Positions 27,462 to 35,728 of a stretch of 64,000 bases of DNA are shown here, in pieces. The DNA lies in NCBI RefSeq assembly GCF_003626635.1, contig NZ_RAZT01000011.1:62001-126000 (forward strand). The letters are read 5' to 3'. The translations under genes and the position numbers were made by a program. Origin of the DNA: Micromonospora musae (GTDB lineage: Bacteria; Actinomycetota; Actinomycetes; Mycobacteriales; Micromonosporaceae). Numbering within the stretch: the stretch's first letter is position 1; the number at the start of each line of letters is the position of its first letter. Under the pieces are notes generated by a model. That model was not told where the DNA came from, made no database searches, and was given only the letters and a program-made list of their open reading frames with translations.

Positions 27462-27683
27462 ATGGGTGAGCAGAAGCCGGTCCCGGCACCGGGTGAGGGC
27501 GGCCGGCTCATGAGGTGGGCGTACCGGCACCTGGCCGGCCCGGCCGAGGTCCAGGGCGCCGTCCAGGGCGGCTCGGCGATGGCCCGGGAACTGTGGAAGC
27601 AGGACCTGGAGAACCGCAAGCGCTACAGCCGGGAGCAGCGCGAACGCAAGCGCGCGGCGCGCGAGGCCCGCAACGGCGGCTGA
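27462..27683 (+). CDS. Small basic protein divergent from ohrR
   Basis: The 73-residue product starts MGEQKPVPAPGEGGRLMRWA and ends in a highly charged helix (KRYSREQRERKRAAREAR). It has no cysteine and no membrane helix. The ATG at 27462 lies 8 bases after GGGAGG, so it is preferred over the GTG at 27453. Its promoter overlaps the predicted OhrR operator, so it may be under peroxide control. No family is recognised. Confidence 0.6.
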   Translation: MGEQKPVPAPGEGGRLMRWAYRHLAGPAEVQGAVQGGSAMARELWKQDLENRKRYSREQRERKRAAREARNGG

Positions 27684-27693
27684 GCCGCCGCGA

Positions 27694-28446
27694 TCAGCCG
27701 TACGTGTCGCGTGGGCCGCGGCCACGGACCCGGCGCGGCCCACGGGACCACGACGGCGCCGCCGGACCGTGGATGTGCAGCTTGCGCACCACGTTGTGAC
27801 CGACTTCCCGGGCGATCTGCTTCAACAGTGAGCCGGCGAGCAGGCGCAGCTGGGTCGCCCAGGCGGTGGAGCGGGCCTCGACCGTCAGCTCACCGTTCTC
27901 CAGCTTGACCGGGCGGCTGTTCTGGGCCACCTCCGGCCCCACCACCCGCTCCCAGGCGCCGAAGACGGTCGCCTCGGCGGCCGGCTGCTGCCAGCCGCGG
28001 GCCTTCATCAGCCGGTTCAGCACCGCACCCAGCGGCTGCGGGTCACGCGGATCCGGCCCGGGGCCCGAGTAGCCGCGCAGCCTCCGCTCGCCACCACCGG
28101 CTCCCCCGGGGGCGGCCCGCCGGCGGGTCTTCGCCGTCGACTCCCGCCGGGCCCTCGCCGCGTCCAGCACCGCCCGCGCCAGCTGCGGCCCCGACACTCC
28201 GTCCGACCCGCCCGCCTCGGCGCCGTCGCCCGCCGGGCCCGCCTCGGGCACCGCGTCCCGCCGGGTGCCGGAGCCCGGGGTGGCCCCACCGTCCGCCGCG
28301 GTCCCGCCCCGTCGGGCGCCGGGGCCACCGCCGCCCGGCACGCCACCCGCTTCGGTACGCGCACCGGGGTCACCGGTCGAGGCGGTGCGGCTCCGTCGCC
28401 CCGCCTGCGGGCGCCCCTCCGGCATCCGTTCCGGATCATTCGGCAC
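27694..28446 (-). CDS. dciA: DciA-like (DUF721) replication protein
   Basis: DciA is the ancestral bacterial loader of the replicative helicase DnaB. The 250-residue protein has a disordered Gly/Ala/Arg-rich N-terminal half and the conserved DUF721 domain at about residues 140-230, seen as LGAVLNRLMKARGWQQPAAEATVFGAWERVVGPEVA and ARSTAWATQLRLL in sequence (two separate parts). The GTG start at 28446 overlaps the end of recF by 11 bases, so translation is coupled. Its place between recF and gyrB is the usual actinobacterial one. Confidence 0.88.
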   Translation of the reverse strand: MPNDPERMPEGRPQAGRRSRTASTGDPGARTEAGGVPGGGGPGARRGGTAADGGATPGSGTRRDAVPEAGPAGDGAEAGGSDGVSGPQLARAVLDAARARRESTAKTRRRAAPGGAGGGERRLRGYSGPGPDPRDPQPLGAVLNRLMKARGWQQPAAEATVFGAWERVVGPEVAQNSRPVKLENGELTVEARSTAWATQLRLLAGSLLKQIAREVGHNVVRKLHIHGPAAPSWSRGPRRVRGRGPRDTYG

Positions 28447-29569
28447 GGCGTACCGTCCCCTCGCCCACCTCGTACCGGGCGCCGCGCAGGGCCGCCGGCA
28501 CGTCGTCGTCTACGGCGCAGGTCACCAGCAGCTGACTCGCCCCGGCGACCAGCTCGGCCAGCCGCTCGCGGCGTCCTGCGTCCAACTCGGCGAACACGTC
28601 GTCGAGCACCAGCACCGGCTCGACCCCGTCGGCGCGCAGCAGGTCGTACCCGGCCAGGCGCAGCGCCAGCGCAAAGGACCAGGACTCGCCGTGGCTGGCG
28701 TACCCCTTCGCGGGCAGCGGACCGAGGGTGAGGGCCAACTCGTCCCGGTGCGGGCCGACCAGCGTCGTACCCCGCTCGATCTCCGCCGACCGCGACTCGG
28801 CCAGCGCGGTCGTCAACGCCTCGGCGAGCACCGTCCGGTCCACGGTCGGCTCGGTCAGCTCCACCGACGGCCGGTACGCGATGGCGGCCGCACCACGCCC
28901 GGCGGCCACCGCGTCGTACGCCTTCGCCACGTGCGGCGTCAGCGCCGCGACCAGCTCCAGCCGGCCGGCGAGCAACTCCGCCCCGTGGCGGGCCAGGTGG
29001 GTGTCCCAGACGGCGAGCGTCGAGAGGTCACCACCCCGCGACCCACCCGTCTTACGAGCCAGGTACGCGGTGCGCAGCAGGGCGTTGCGCTGCTTGACCA
29101 CCCGCTCGTAGTCGGCCCGCACCCCGGCGAACCGGGGCTGCCGGCTGACCAGCAGGTCGTCCAGGTAGCGGCGCCGCTCCGCCGGGTCGCCCCGGACGAG
29201 CTCCAGATCCTCCGGGGCGAAGAGCACCAGCCGCAGCGCGCCGAGGACGTCCCGGGCCCGGCGGGCCGGCGAACGGCCCAGCCGTGCCCGGTTCGCCTTG
29301 CCCGGAACGATCTCCAGCTCTACGAGCAGCTCCCGCCCGTCGTGCACGACCGCGCAGCGGATCACCGCCGAGCTTGCGCCCATCCGCACCAGCGGCGCGT
29401 CCGTGGCGACCCGGTGGCTGTCCAGGGTCGCCACGTAGCCGAGCGCCTCGACCAGGTTCGTCTTGCCGACGCCGTTGGCCCCGATCAGGACGTTCGCCCC
29501 CGGCTCCAGGTCGACGCCGACCCGCTCGTACGAGCGGAAGTCGACCAGTTCCAGCCGGCGGACGTACAC
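28436..29569 (-). CDS. recF: DNA recombination/repair protein RecF
   Basis: RecF binds gapped DNA with RecO and RecR to load RecA. The 377-residue SMC-like ATPase has the Walker A motif GANGVGKTNLVEAL near residue 35, the signature region FAPEDLELVRGDPAERRRYLDDL and the Walker B strand PVLVLDDVFAELDAGRR near the C-terminus. The start is the GTG at 29569. The gene is followed by dciA with an 11-base overlap and preceded by gnd with a 15-base gap, so all belong to one leftward unit from dnaN. Confidence 0.96.
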   Translation of the reverse strand: MYVRRLELVDFRSYERVGVDLEPGANVLIGANGVGKTNLVEALGYVATLDSHRVATDAPLVRMGASSAVIRCAVVHDGRELLVELEIVPGKANRARLGRSPARRARDVLGALRLVLFAPEDLELVRGDPAERRRYLDDLLVSRQPRFAGVRADYERVVKQRNALLRTAYLARKTGGSRGGDLSTLAVWDTHLARHGAELLAGRLELVAALTPHVAKAYDAVAAGRGAAAIAYRPSVELTEPTVDRTVLAEALTTALAESRSAEIERGTTLVGPHRDELALTLGPLPAKGYASHGESWSFALALRLAGYDLLRADGVEPVLVLDDVFAELDAGRRERLAELVAGASQLLVTCAVDDDVPAALRGARYEVGEGTVRRAE

Positions 29570-29584
29570 AGGTTGTGGTTACCG

Positions 29585-30457
29585 TCAGCGCTTACGAACG
29601 GCGTGCCCGCCGAACTGCTGGCGCAGCGCGGCCACCGCCTTCATCGCGGGCGAGTCGTCCTGACGCGACGCGAACCGGGCGAAGAGCGAGGCGGTAATGA
29701 CGTTCAACGGCACGGCCAACCGGACCGCCTCGTCCACCGTCCACCGGCCCTCGCCGGTGTCCTCGGTGTAGCCGCTCAGCTCGGCCAGCTCCGGGTCCTC
29801 GTCGAGGGCCCGGTCGAGCAGGTCGAGCAGCCAGGAGCGGACCACGGTGCCCTCACGCCACGACTTGAAGACGCCGGGCACGTTGGTGACCAGCTCTGAG
29901 GCGGCCAGCAGCTCGTAGCCCTCGGCGTAGGCGTGCATCAGGCCGTACTCGATGCCGTTGTGCACCATCTTCGCGTAGTGACCGGCACCGACCGGCCCGG
30001 CGTGCACGAAGCCGAACTCGCCTTCCGGCTTGAGCGACTCGAAGATCGGCATCAGCCGGGCGACATGCTCCTCGGAGCCGCCGACCATCAGCGCGTACCC
30101 GTTCTGCCGGCCCCAGACGCCACCGGAGACGCCGACGTCGATGTAGCCGATGCCCTGCTCGTTGAGGCGCTCGGCGCGGGGAGCGTCGTCGCTGAACCGC
30201 GAGTTGCCACCGTCGATGATGATGTCGCCCGCGTCGAGCACCTCGGCCAGCGCGTCGATCGTCTCGTCGGTCACGCCGGCCGGCACCATCACCCAGATCG
30301 CCCGCGGCGACTCGAGCTTCTCGGCCAGCGCCCCGAGAGTGGCGACGTCGCTCAGCTCCGCGTTGTGGTCGAAACCGACCACCTCGTGGCCGGCAGCGCG
30401 CAACCGCTCGCGCATGTTGCCGCCCATCCGGCCGAGTCCTACCAGGCCGAGCTGCAT
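29585..30457 (-). CDS. gnd: 6-phosphogluconate dehydrogenase, short decarboxylating type
   Basis: The enzyme oxidatively decarboxylates 6-phosphogluconate to ribulose 5-phosphate in the pentose phosphate pathway. The 290-residue protein is the short form: a Rossmann fold starting MQLGLVGLGRMGGNMRERLR, the substrate motif DGGNSRFSDD, the SGGVWGRQNGYALMVGG loop, and the catalytic Lys region GAGHYAKMVHNGIEYG. Short forms are often NAD-dependent. Insertion of gnd between dnaN and recF is conserved in many actinobacteria. An AGGTAAG box precedes the ATG at 30457. Confidence 0.95.
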   Translation of the reverse strand: MQLGLVGLGRMGGNMRERLRAAGHEVVGFDHNAELSDVATLGALAEKLESPRAIWVMVPAGVTDETIDALAEVLDAGDIIIDGGNSRFSDDAPRAERLNEQGIGYIDVGVSGGVWGRQNGYALMVGGSEEHVARLMPIFESLKPEGEFGFVHAGPVGAGHYAKMVHNGIEYGLMHAYAEGYELLAASELVTNVPGVFKSWREGTVVRSWLLDLLDRALDEDPELAELSGYTEDTGEGRWTVDEAVRLAVPLNVITASLFARFASRQDDSPAMKAVAALRQQFGGHAVRKR

Positions 30458-30495
30458 GTGTTCTTACCTCCGGTGCGTGGGTGTTGCGGGCTCGA

Positions 30496-31629
30496 TCAGC
30501 GAGACACGCGGATCGGCATGATGAGGTAGCGATACCCGGGGACGACCTCGCCATCCTCGCCGGCGGGTGAAATCACCGCGGGCTTGAAGGCATCGACGAA
30601 CGAGAGCACCGCGGTCTGCGCGCCCAGGTTGGTGAGGCCGTCGATCAGGTACTGCGGGTTGAAGCCGATGGTGAGCGGGTCGCCGGTGAAGGTGGCCTCC
30701 ATCGCCTCGCTCGCCCGCGCCTCCTCCGAGCCGCCGGCCTCCACGACCAGCCCGTCGGCGCTGAAGCTGAGCAGCACCGGAGTGGTCCGCTCGGCGACCA
30801 GCGCCACGCGCTTGACGACCTCGATCAGGGTGCTCACCGACACCCGCGCGTCGGCGTTGTGGCTGCTCGGGAAGAGCGAGCGGACCGGCGGGTAGTTGGC
30901 GCCGTCGAGCAGGCGACTGGTCGTACGCCGGGTCCCGCCGGCGAAGCCGATCATGCCTTCGCCCGCGCCGCCGGCGGCCAGCGCCATGGTGACCTCGCCA
31001 CCGAGCGGGCCCAGTGCCTTGGCGGTGTCGTGCAGGGTGCGCGCGGGCACCAGGGCGTTGATGCTCACCTCGGGGTCGTCCGGGTTCCACTGGATCTCGC
31101 GCAGCGCCAGCCGGTAGCGGTCGGTGGCGAGCATCGCCAGAGTGGATCCGGAGAGCTCGATCCGTACGCCGGTCATCATCGGCAGGGTCTCGTCACGCCC
31201 GGCGGCGATGGCCACCTGGGCGACCGCGGCGGCGAAGGTGGCCGCGTCGACCGTGCCGGCGCTCTCCGGCATCTCCGGCAGCGACGGGTAGTCCTCCACC
31301 GGCATGGTGGGCAGGGTGAACCGGGCGCTGCCGCAGACCAGTTCGAGGTGCGCCCCGACCGCGGCGATGTCCACCGGCTTCGCCGGCAGCGCCTTGGTGA
31401 TCTCGGCGAGGAGCCGGCCGGAGACCAGCGCGGCCCCGTCGGCGTCCCCCTGGACCTCGACGGTCACCTGGCTGGAGACCTCGTAGTCGAACCCGGAGAC
31501 CTGCAGGTTGCCGTCGGTGACCCGGAGCATCACGCCGGCCAGTACAGGAACGGACGGCCGGCTGGGCAGGCTCTTCGCGGTCCAGGCCACGGCCTCGGCG
31601 AGCGCGTCGCGCTCCACTCGGAACTTCAT
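30496..31629 (-). CDS. dnaN: DNA polymerase III beta subunit (sliding clamp)
   Basis: DnaN forms the ring-shaped clamp that holds DNA polymerase III on DNA. The 377-residue protein shows the three-fold repeat domain structure, starting MKFRVERDALAEAVAWTAKS and ending with the peptide-binding C-terminus YRYLIMPIRVSR. The ATG at 31629 follows GGAGG by 5 bases and is chosen over the in-frame codon at 31659. It is the first gene left of oriC, transcribed away from it and followed by gnd, recF and dciA. Confidence 0.98.
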   Translation of the reverse strand: MKFRVERDALAEAVAWTAKSLPSRPSVPVLAGVMLRVTDGNLQVSGFDYEVSSQVTVEVQGDADGAALVSGRLLAEITKALPAKPVDIAAVGAHLELVCGSARFTLPTMPVEDYPSLPEMPESAGTVDAATFAAAVAQVAIAAGRDETLPMMTGVRIELSGSTLAMLATDRYRLALREIQWNPDDPEVSINALVPARTLHDTAKALGPLGGEVTMALAAGGAGEGMIGFAGGTRRTTSRLLDGANYPPVRSLFPSSHNADARVSVSTLIEVVKRVALVAERTTPVLLSFSADGLVVEAGGSEEARASEAMEATFTGDPLTIGFNPQYLIDGLTNLGAQTAVLSFVDAFKPAVISPAGEDGEVVPGYRYLIMPIRVSR

Positions 31630-32340
31630 CAATGCCTCCGCGTCGACGTCGACGACCACTCTCTCATGCCGACCGCTGCCTGCCGACCCGCCCGACCGTG
31701 CGGGTGCTCATCGCACCTTAAGACGCGACGACATCGGCTGTGTGCCCGACCCCACGGAGGGAGCCCCTGCTCACCGCTGCCGAGGCAGCGTCCGGCCCGA
31801 TCCACAGAAAGTCCAACGGTGATGATTGGTTTTTGTTCTTTCAGAAGAGATAACTCATCGTCTTCATCGCACCTGTGCAAACTGTGGAGAACCGACGTTT
31901 GCGCAGGTGAGACAGGTTATCCACCGGTGATTTAGCTGTGGAGAACCGGGGTGTAACCCGGGGGTTGTGTCCACAGGCCGCCTCCGCCCCCAGGTTGTCC
32001 ACCGTCGTCCACCGGTTATCCACCGACAATCCACCGACTTTCTCCCCAGGCCTGTGGACTACGCAGACCGTCTCGACCGCCGTCATCCCCAGAACCTTCA
32101 ACAGCTTGCCCACAGGTCGGCCGTCATCGGTGGATGACGACGCCGTTGTCCCCAGCCGTCCACACGCCGTCCCCAGGGTTTGTCCACAACCTGTGGGTAA
32201 CGGAGCCCGGACCGACCGTAGTTATCCACCGACGGTGGAGAACGGGATGTGGACAACGAGCGGGGGCGGTGGACGGACACGGGCCGATCCTGGGGGCTCG
32301 ACCGGCTCGAAGGTCAAGCCGACCGGGCTGTGGAAAGCGT
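31630..32340. other. oriC: Chromosomal replication origin oriC
   Basis: The dnaN-dnaA gap holds many DnaA boxes in both orientations. Two match TTGTCCACA exactly (32180-32188; 32248-32256 as TGTGGACAA). Close variants lie at 31883, 31917, 31937, 31967, 31995, 32005, 32016, 32106, 32146, 32192, 32222 and 32234. An A/T-rich block at about 31820-31870 (TTGGTTTTTGTTCTTTC) next to dnaN is the best unwinding-element candidate. Box density, flanking genes and position all indicate oriC. No coding frame is seen inside. Confidence 0.93.
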
Positions 32341-32365
32341 CGAGCCCCGCCGTGGGCGGGGCTCG
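32341..32365 (-). terminator. Hairpin downstream of dnaA
   Basis: An 11-bp perfect inverted repeat (CGAGCCCCGCC and GGCGGGGCTCG, 3-base loop) lies 45 bases beyond the dnaA stop, at the edge of oriC. It could end dnaA transcription before the origin. Confidence 0.6.
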
Positions 32366-32409
32366 CGTGGATCGGTGCCGCTGCGGTAGCGGGTCGGGCC
32401 GCGTACGTC

Positions 32410-34224
32410 TCAGGTGTTCTGCTTGATCCGGTTGGTCAGCTCGGCGATCTGGTTGTAGAGCGAACGGCGCTCGGCCATCTGCTGACGGATCTTCCGGTCG
32501 GCGTGCATCACCGTGGTGTGGTCGCGTCCACCGAACGCCTGCCCGATCCGGGGCAGTGACAGCTCGGTCAGCTCCCGACACAGGTACATGGCCACCTGCC
32601 GGGCGTTGACGAGCACCCGGGACCTGGACTGACCGCGCAGGTCCTCCAGACTCACCCCGAAGTAGTCGGCCGTCGAGGCCATGATCTGGTCGGCGTTGAT
32701 CTCCGGCCCGGCGCCGTCGGGCATGAAGTCCCGGAGCACCTCCTCCGCCAGCGACAGCTCGACCGTCGACCGGGTGAGGCTCGCGAAGGCGGTCACCCGG
32801 ATCAGCGCACCCTCCAGTTCCCGGATCGAGTTCGACACCCGCGAGGCGATGAACTCCAGCACGTCCGGCGGGGCGTACATCCGCTCCTGCGCTGCCTTCT
32901 TCTGCAGGATCGCGATCCGGGTCTCCAGGTCCGGCGGCTGGATGTCGGCCAGCAGCCCCCACTCGAACCGGGTTCGCATCCGGTCCTCGAGGGTGGCGAG
33001 CTGGCGCGGTGACCGGTCGGAGGTGATCACGATCTGCTTGTTGGCGTTGTGCAGGGTGTTGAAGGTGTGGAAGAACTCCTCCTGCGTCCGTTCCCGGTTC
33101 TCCAGGAACTGGATGTCGTCGATCAGGAGGATGTCCACATCCCGGTAGCGCCGCTGGAACGCGCTGGTCTTGTCGTCCCGCAGCGAGTTGATGAAGTCGT
33201 TGGTGAACTCCTCGGTCGAGACGTACCGGACCGAGCGGGCGTTGCCGAGGGTCGTGGCGTAGTGCCCGATGGCGTGCAGCAGGTGGGTCTTGCCGAGCCC
33301 GGAGTGGCCGTAGATGAAGAGCGGGTTGTACGCCTTCGCCGGAGACTCCGCCACCGCGACCGCAGCGGCGTGCGCGAAGCGGTTCGACGAGCCGATGACG
33401 AACGTCTCGAACATGTACTTCGGGTTGAGCCGGTTGCCGCCCGTGTCGGCGCCGGGGAGTCGTCGCTCGTCCCGCCCGCCCGGTCGGTGATCCGTACCAC
33501 CACGGCCGGGTCCGCTGTCGGTGCCGTTGTCGCGCGGCAGCGCCCGGATCACGTGCTGATCACGGGGCGACGGCCCGTCGTCGCGGTACCGGGGCTCGTA
33601 GGGGCTGGTGTCCGGCCCCGGCGGGTCGAGTCGGGCCGCCTGCTCGTCGAAACTGCGGCGCTCCGGTCCGCTCAGCGGGGTCGGAGCCGGCGGGGGCGGC
33701 GTCGGGTCGCCGAAGGCGGCGCTGAAGAGCGTCTCCTGCGCGTCCCGCCCGCCGAAGTCGGCGTGGTGGGGTTCGCCGAGCGCCGGATGCTCCAGGGCGT
33801 GCTCGGCGTGCGGCTGTTCGGGGATCTGCGCCGCCGGTCGGGCGGGGCCGCCGTGCGCAGCGGCGTCAGCGGGGTACGCCGCGTCGAGCAGGGTCGCCGG
33901 CCCGACCGGCCCCGGTTCCGGGGTGCTGCGGTAGACGGTTCCGGCCGGTCGCCCGGCGGGATCCTCGGGGACCCGGACGGTGACCGCCACCTGGATCGGC
34001 CGGCCGAGACGCCGGGTGAGCGCCTCGGTGATCGCCGGGCGCAGCCTCGACTCGATCACGTCCCGGGTGAAGGCGTCCGGTACGGAGAGCAGCGCGGTGT
34101 CCTCGACTATCGCGCGCAGTCGGGTCAGCCGGAGGTAGGCCCGCTGCTGGGCGGAGATGATCTCGTCGGCGAGCTCGTCGGTCGTCGCCGTCCATACCGC
34201 GGCAAGATCGGTCGAACCGGCCAC
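32410..34224 (-). CDS. dnaA: Chromosomal replication initiator DnaA
   Basis: DnaA binds the origin boxes and melts the origin. The 604-residue protein has domain I at the N-terminus (AAVWTATTDELADEIISAQQ), a long variable domain II rich in Pro, Gly and Asp typical of actinobacteria, the AAA+ domain with Walker A GHSGLGKTHLLHAI and Walker B ILLIDDIQFL, and the box-binding domain IV with the signature FGGRDHTTVMHADRKI. The GTG at 34224 has GAGGGG about 10 bases upstream. The frame stays open to 34347, but that segment overlaps DnaA boxes and is not preferred. It is transcribed toward oriC. Confidence 0.97.
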   Translation of the reverse strand: MAGSTDLAAVWTATTDELADEIISAQQRAYLRLTRLRAIVEDTALLSVPDAFTRDVIESRLRPAITEALTRRLGRPIQVAVTVRVPEDPAGRPAGTVYRSTPEPGPVGPATLLDAAYPADAAAHGGPARPAAQIPEQPHAEHALEHPALGEPHHADFGGRDAQETLFSAAFGDPTPPPPAPTPLSGPERRSFDEQAARLDPPGPDTSPYEPRYRDDGPSPRDQHVIRALPRDNGTDSGPGRGGTDHRPGGRDERRLPGADTGGNRLNPKYMFETFVIGSSNRFAHAAAVAVAESPAKAYNPLFIYGHSGLGKTHLLHAIGHYATTLGNARSVRYVSTEEFTNDFINSLRDDKTSAFQRRYRDVDILLIDDIQFLENRERTQEEFFHTFNTLHNANKQIVITSDRSPRQLATLEDRMRTRFEWGLLADIQPPDLETRIAILQKKAAQERMYAPPDVLEFIASRVSNSIRELEGALIRVTAFASLTRSTVELSLAEEVLRDFMPDGAGPEINADQIMASTADYFGVSLEDLRGQSRSRVLVNARQVAMYLCRELTELSLPRIGQAFGGRDHTTVMHADRKIRQQMAERRSLYNQIAELTNRIKQNT

Positions 34225-34339
34225 CGTCGTGCCACCCCCTCGCCTCTGCTCCCCGGCCGTGGCTGTCTGCCAGCCGGCCGTCGCGGGCCCGCCGCGTTCG
34301 CGCGGATGGCGCTTCACCACCCGAACGGCCGACCAGTCG

Positions 34340-34359
34340 TCGTCCACAAGTTATCCACA
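34340..34359. promoter_or_regulatory. DnaA boxes in the dnaA leader
   Basis: TCGTCCACA (34340-34348) and a perfect TTATCCACA (34351-34359) lie 116-135 bases upstream of the dnaA start. DnaA autorepression of its own gene is the known use of such sites. Confidence 0.75.
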
Positions 34360-34637
34360 GCCTGTGTACCGACCGATTGTGGCCGTTCGTCGGACGCGGG
34401 TGGGACCTGCCCCTGCCTGATCGAGCGCTGAAGCGGGTACACCGTGCCGAACGATTAACTACCTTGTCCGGTCTTGCCGGGCGGCGACGCCTCAACCCCC
34501 GACGCCGACCGCAATCGGGCACGGTAACAGCGTTGTCCCTGCGCCATCAACCGGCGACGCGGCCCGTACGTTCTCGGTATGAGTGAAAACCGCCGCTTCG
34601 GTCGTCGGCGCGTCCGCGAGGACCGGGGGTGTGCTGT

Positions 34638-34666
34638 TTGACGGTCATTGCCCCCCTGCGTAGGCT
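34638..34666 (+). promoter_or_regulatory. rpmH promoter (-35/-10)
   Basis: TTGACG, a 17-base spacer and TAGGCT form a near-ideal actinobacterial housekeeping promoter about 185 bases upstream of rpmH, driving the rpmH-rnpA-yidD-yidC run. Confidence 0.7.
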
Positions 34667-34852
34667 GGAGCGGCTGCTCTCACGCCCTCTGTTAGGGTGA
34701 TGGGTGCTCGCTGCCCGACTGGATCCCCCGCGTCAAGGGGGTTCCCCGGTCGCCCGGCAGCGCCGATCGGAGGCCACCCCGCAGTGGCCTGGACCACCAC
34801 ACGACTCCCGGGTCCGCAAGAACCCGGGACGTAGGACAACGGAGAGCCTGAC

Positions 34853-34990
34853 GTGAGCAAGCGCACCTACCAGCCGAACAACCGCCGGCGTGCCAAGACC
34901 CACGGCTTCCGGCTGCGCATGCGCACCCGGGCCGGGCGGGCCATCCTCTCGACCCGTCGCGCCAAGGGCCGCGCCCGCCTGTCGGCCTGA
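34853..34990 (+). CDS. rpmH: 50S ribosomal protein L34
   Basis: The 45-residue, strongly basic product starts with SKRTYQPNNRRRAKTHGF, the classic L34 sequence, and continues LRMRTRAGRAILSTRRAKGR. L34 binds 23S rRNA in the large subunit. The start is the GTG at 34853 with GGAGAG about 8 bases upstream. It heads the rightward run rpmH-rnpA-yidD-yidC, conserved next to dnaA in nearly all bacteria. Confidence 0.98.
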   Translation: MSKRTYQPNNRRRAKTHGFRLRMRTRAGRAILSTRRAKGRARLSA

Positions 34991-35027
34991 GGCCGACCGG
35001 GCAGGGCCGGGGGGACGTGGGGCAGTC

Positions 35028-35441
35028 GTGCTGGCCGCCGCGCAGCGACTGCGGCGCAGCAGCGAGTTCGCCGCAGCGGTCCGGGGTGGCCGACGCGCCG
35101 GCCGTGGCGCAGTCGTGGTGCACCTGACCCTGCCGATCTCCCCCGAGGCGGCGACGTCGACATCGCCGGAGCCGGCGCGGGAAGCCGGCGCGGAGCACCC
35201 CTCCGTGCCGACCCGCGCCGGCTTCGTCGTATCCAAGGCCGTCGGACCGGCGGTGGTCCGCAACCGGGTCCGTCGGCGCCTGCGGCACCTGGTTCGGGAG
35301 CGGTTGGGCGAGCTTCCCGCGGGCAGCACCCTGGTCGTCCGGGCACTCCCCGAGGCCGCCGACGCCTCCTACCCACGGCTCGGCGCCGATCTGGACGACG
35401 CGATCGCGGCCGCCCAGAAACCCCGGAGGCGGCACCGGTGA
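35028..35441 (+). CDS. rnpA: Ribonuclease P protein component
   Basis: RnpA is the protein subunit of RNase P, which matures tRNA 5' ends. The 137-residue basic protein starts VLAAAQRLRRSSEFAAAVRG and carries the RNR motif in VSKAVGPAVVRNRVRRRLRH, which contacts the RNA subunit. A Ser/Ala/Pro-rich insertion of about 20 residues precedes this core. The GTG at 35028 is chosen because the conserved sequence begins there. Its stop overlaps the GTG of yidD in the sequence GTGA. Confidence 0.95.
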   Translation: MLAAAQRLRRSSEFAAAVRGGRRAGRGAVVVHLTLPISPEAATSTSPEPAREAGAEHPSVPTRAGFVVSKAVGPAVVRNRVRRRLRHLVRERLGELPAGSTLVVRALPEAADASYPRLGADLDDAIAAAQKPRRRHR

Positions 35442-35725
35442 GTGTCGGTTCGGCCGCCTTCCGGCCCCGCAGCCTGGCCGCCCGTGTGCTGATCGGGCCC
35501 ATCATCGCGTACCGTCGTTGGATAAGTCCGGCACTGCCGGCCCGCTGTCGGTTCTACCCGTCGTGCAGTGCGTACGCCCTCGAGGCGGTGTCCCGGCACG
35601 GCGCGGTCCGCGGAACCTGGCTGGCGGTCCGGCGGTTGTTGCGCTGTCACCCCTTCCATCCAGGTGGGCATGACCCGGTGCCGGAGCCGGGCGGTCGCCG
35701 CCGTGCCGAAGTGACTGGAGCCTGA
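35438..35725 (+). CDS. yidD: Membrane protein insertion efficiency factor YidD
   Basis: The 95-residue protein carries the family core: LIGPIIAYRRWISPALPARC, then RFYPSCSAYALEAVSRHG and LRCHPFHPGGHDPVP, with three conserved cysteines. YidD is a membrane-associated helper of YidC-dependent insertion. Its GTG start overlaps the rnpA stop by four bases, so translation is coupled. Confidence 0.96.
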   Translation: MSVGSAAFRPRSLAARVLIGPIIAYRRWISPALPARCRFYPSCSAYALEAVSRHGAVRGTWLAVRRLLRCHPFHPGGHDPVPEPGGRRRAEVTGA

Positions 35726-35728
35726 GAA

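Larger units (their letters stand above)
34225..34852. promoter_or_regulatory. Divergent dnaA-rpmH control region
   Basis: This 628-base gap contains no convincing gene. It carries DnaA boxes near dnaA (34340-34359) and a good housekeeping promoter for rpmH (34638-34666). The rest looks like untranslated leader. Confidence 0.6.

Noticed and set aside
27674..27690. 7-bp hairpin over the stop codon of the small gene divergent from ohrR
   Set aside because: The stem is short with a 3-base loop and can arise by chance in such GC-rich DNA, so it was not called a terminator.
34225..34347. N-terminal extension of DnaA to 34347
   Set aside because: It starts within DnaA boxes and encodes non-conserved sequence; the GTG at 34224 begins the conserved domain I.
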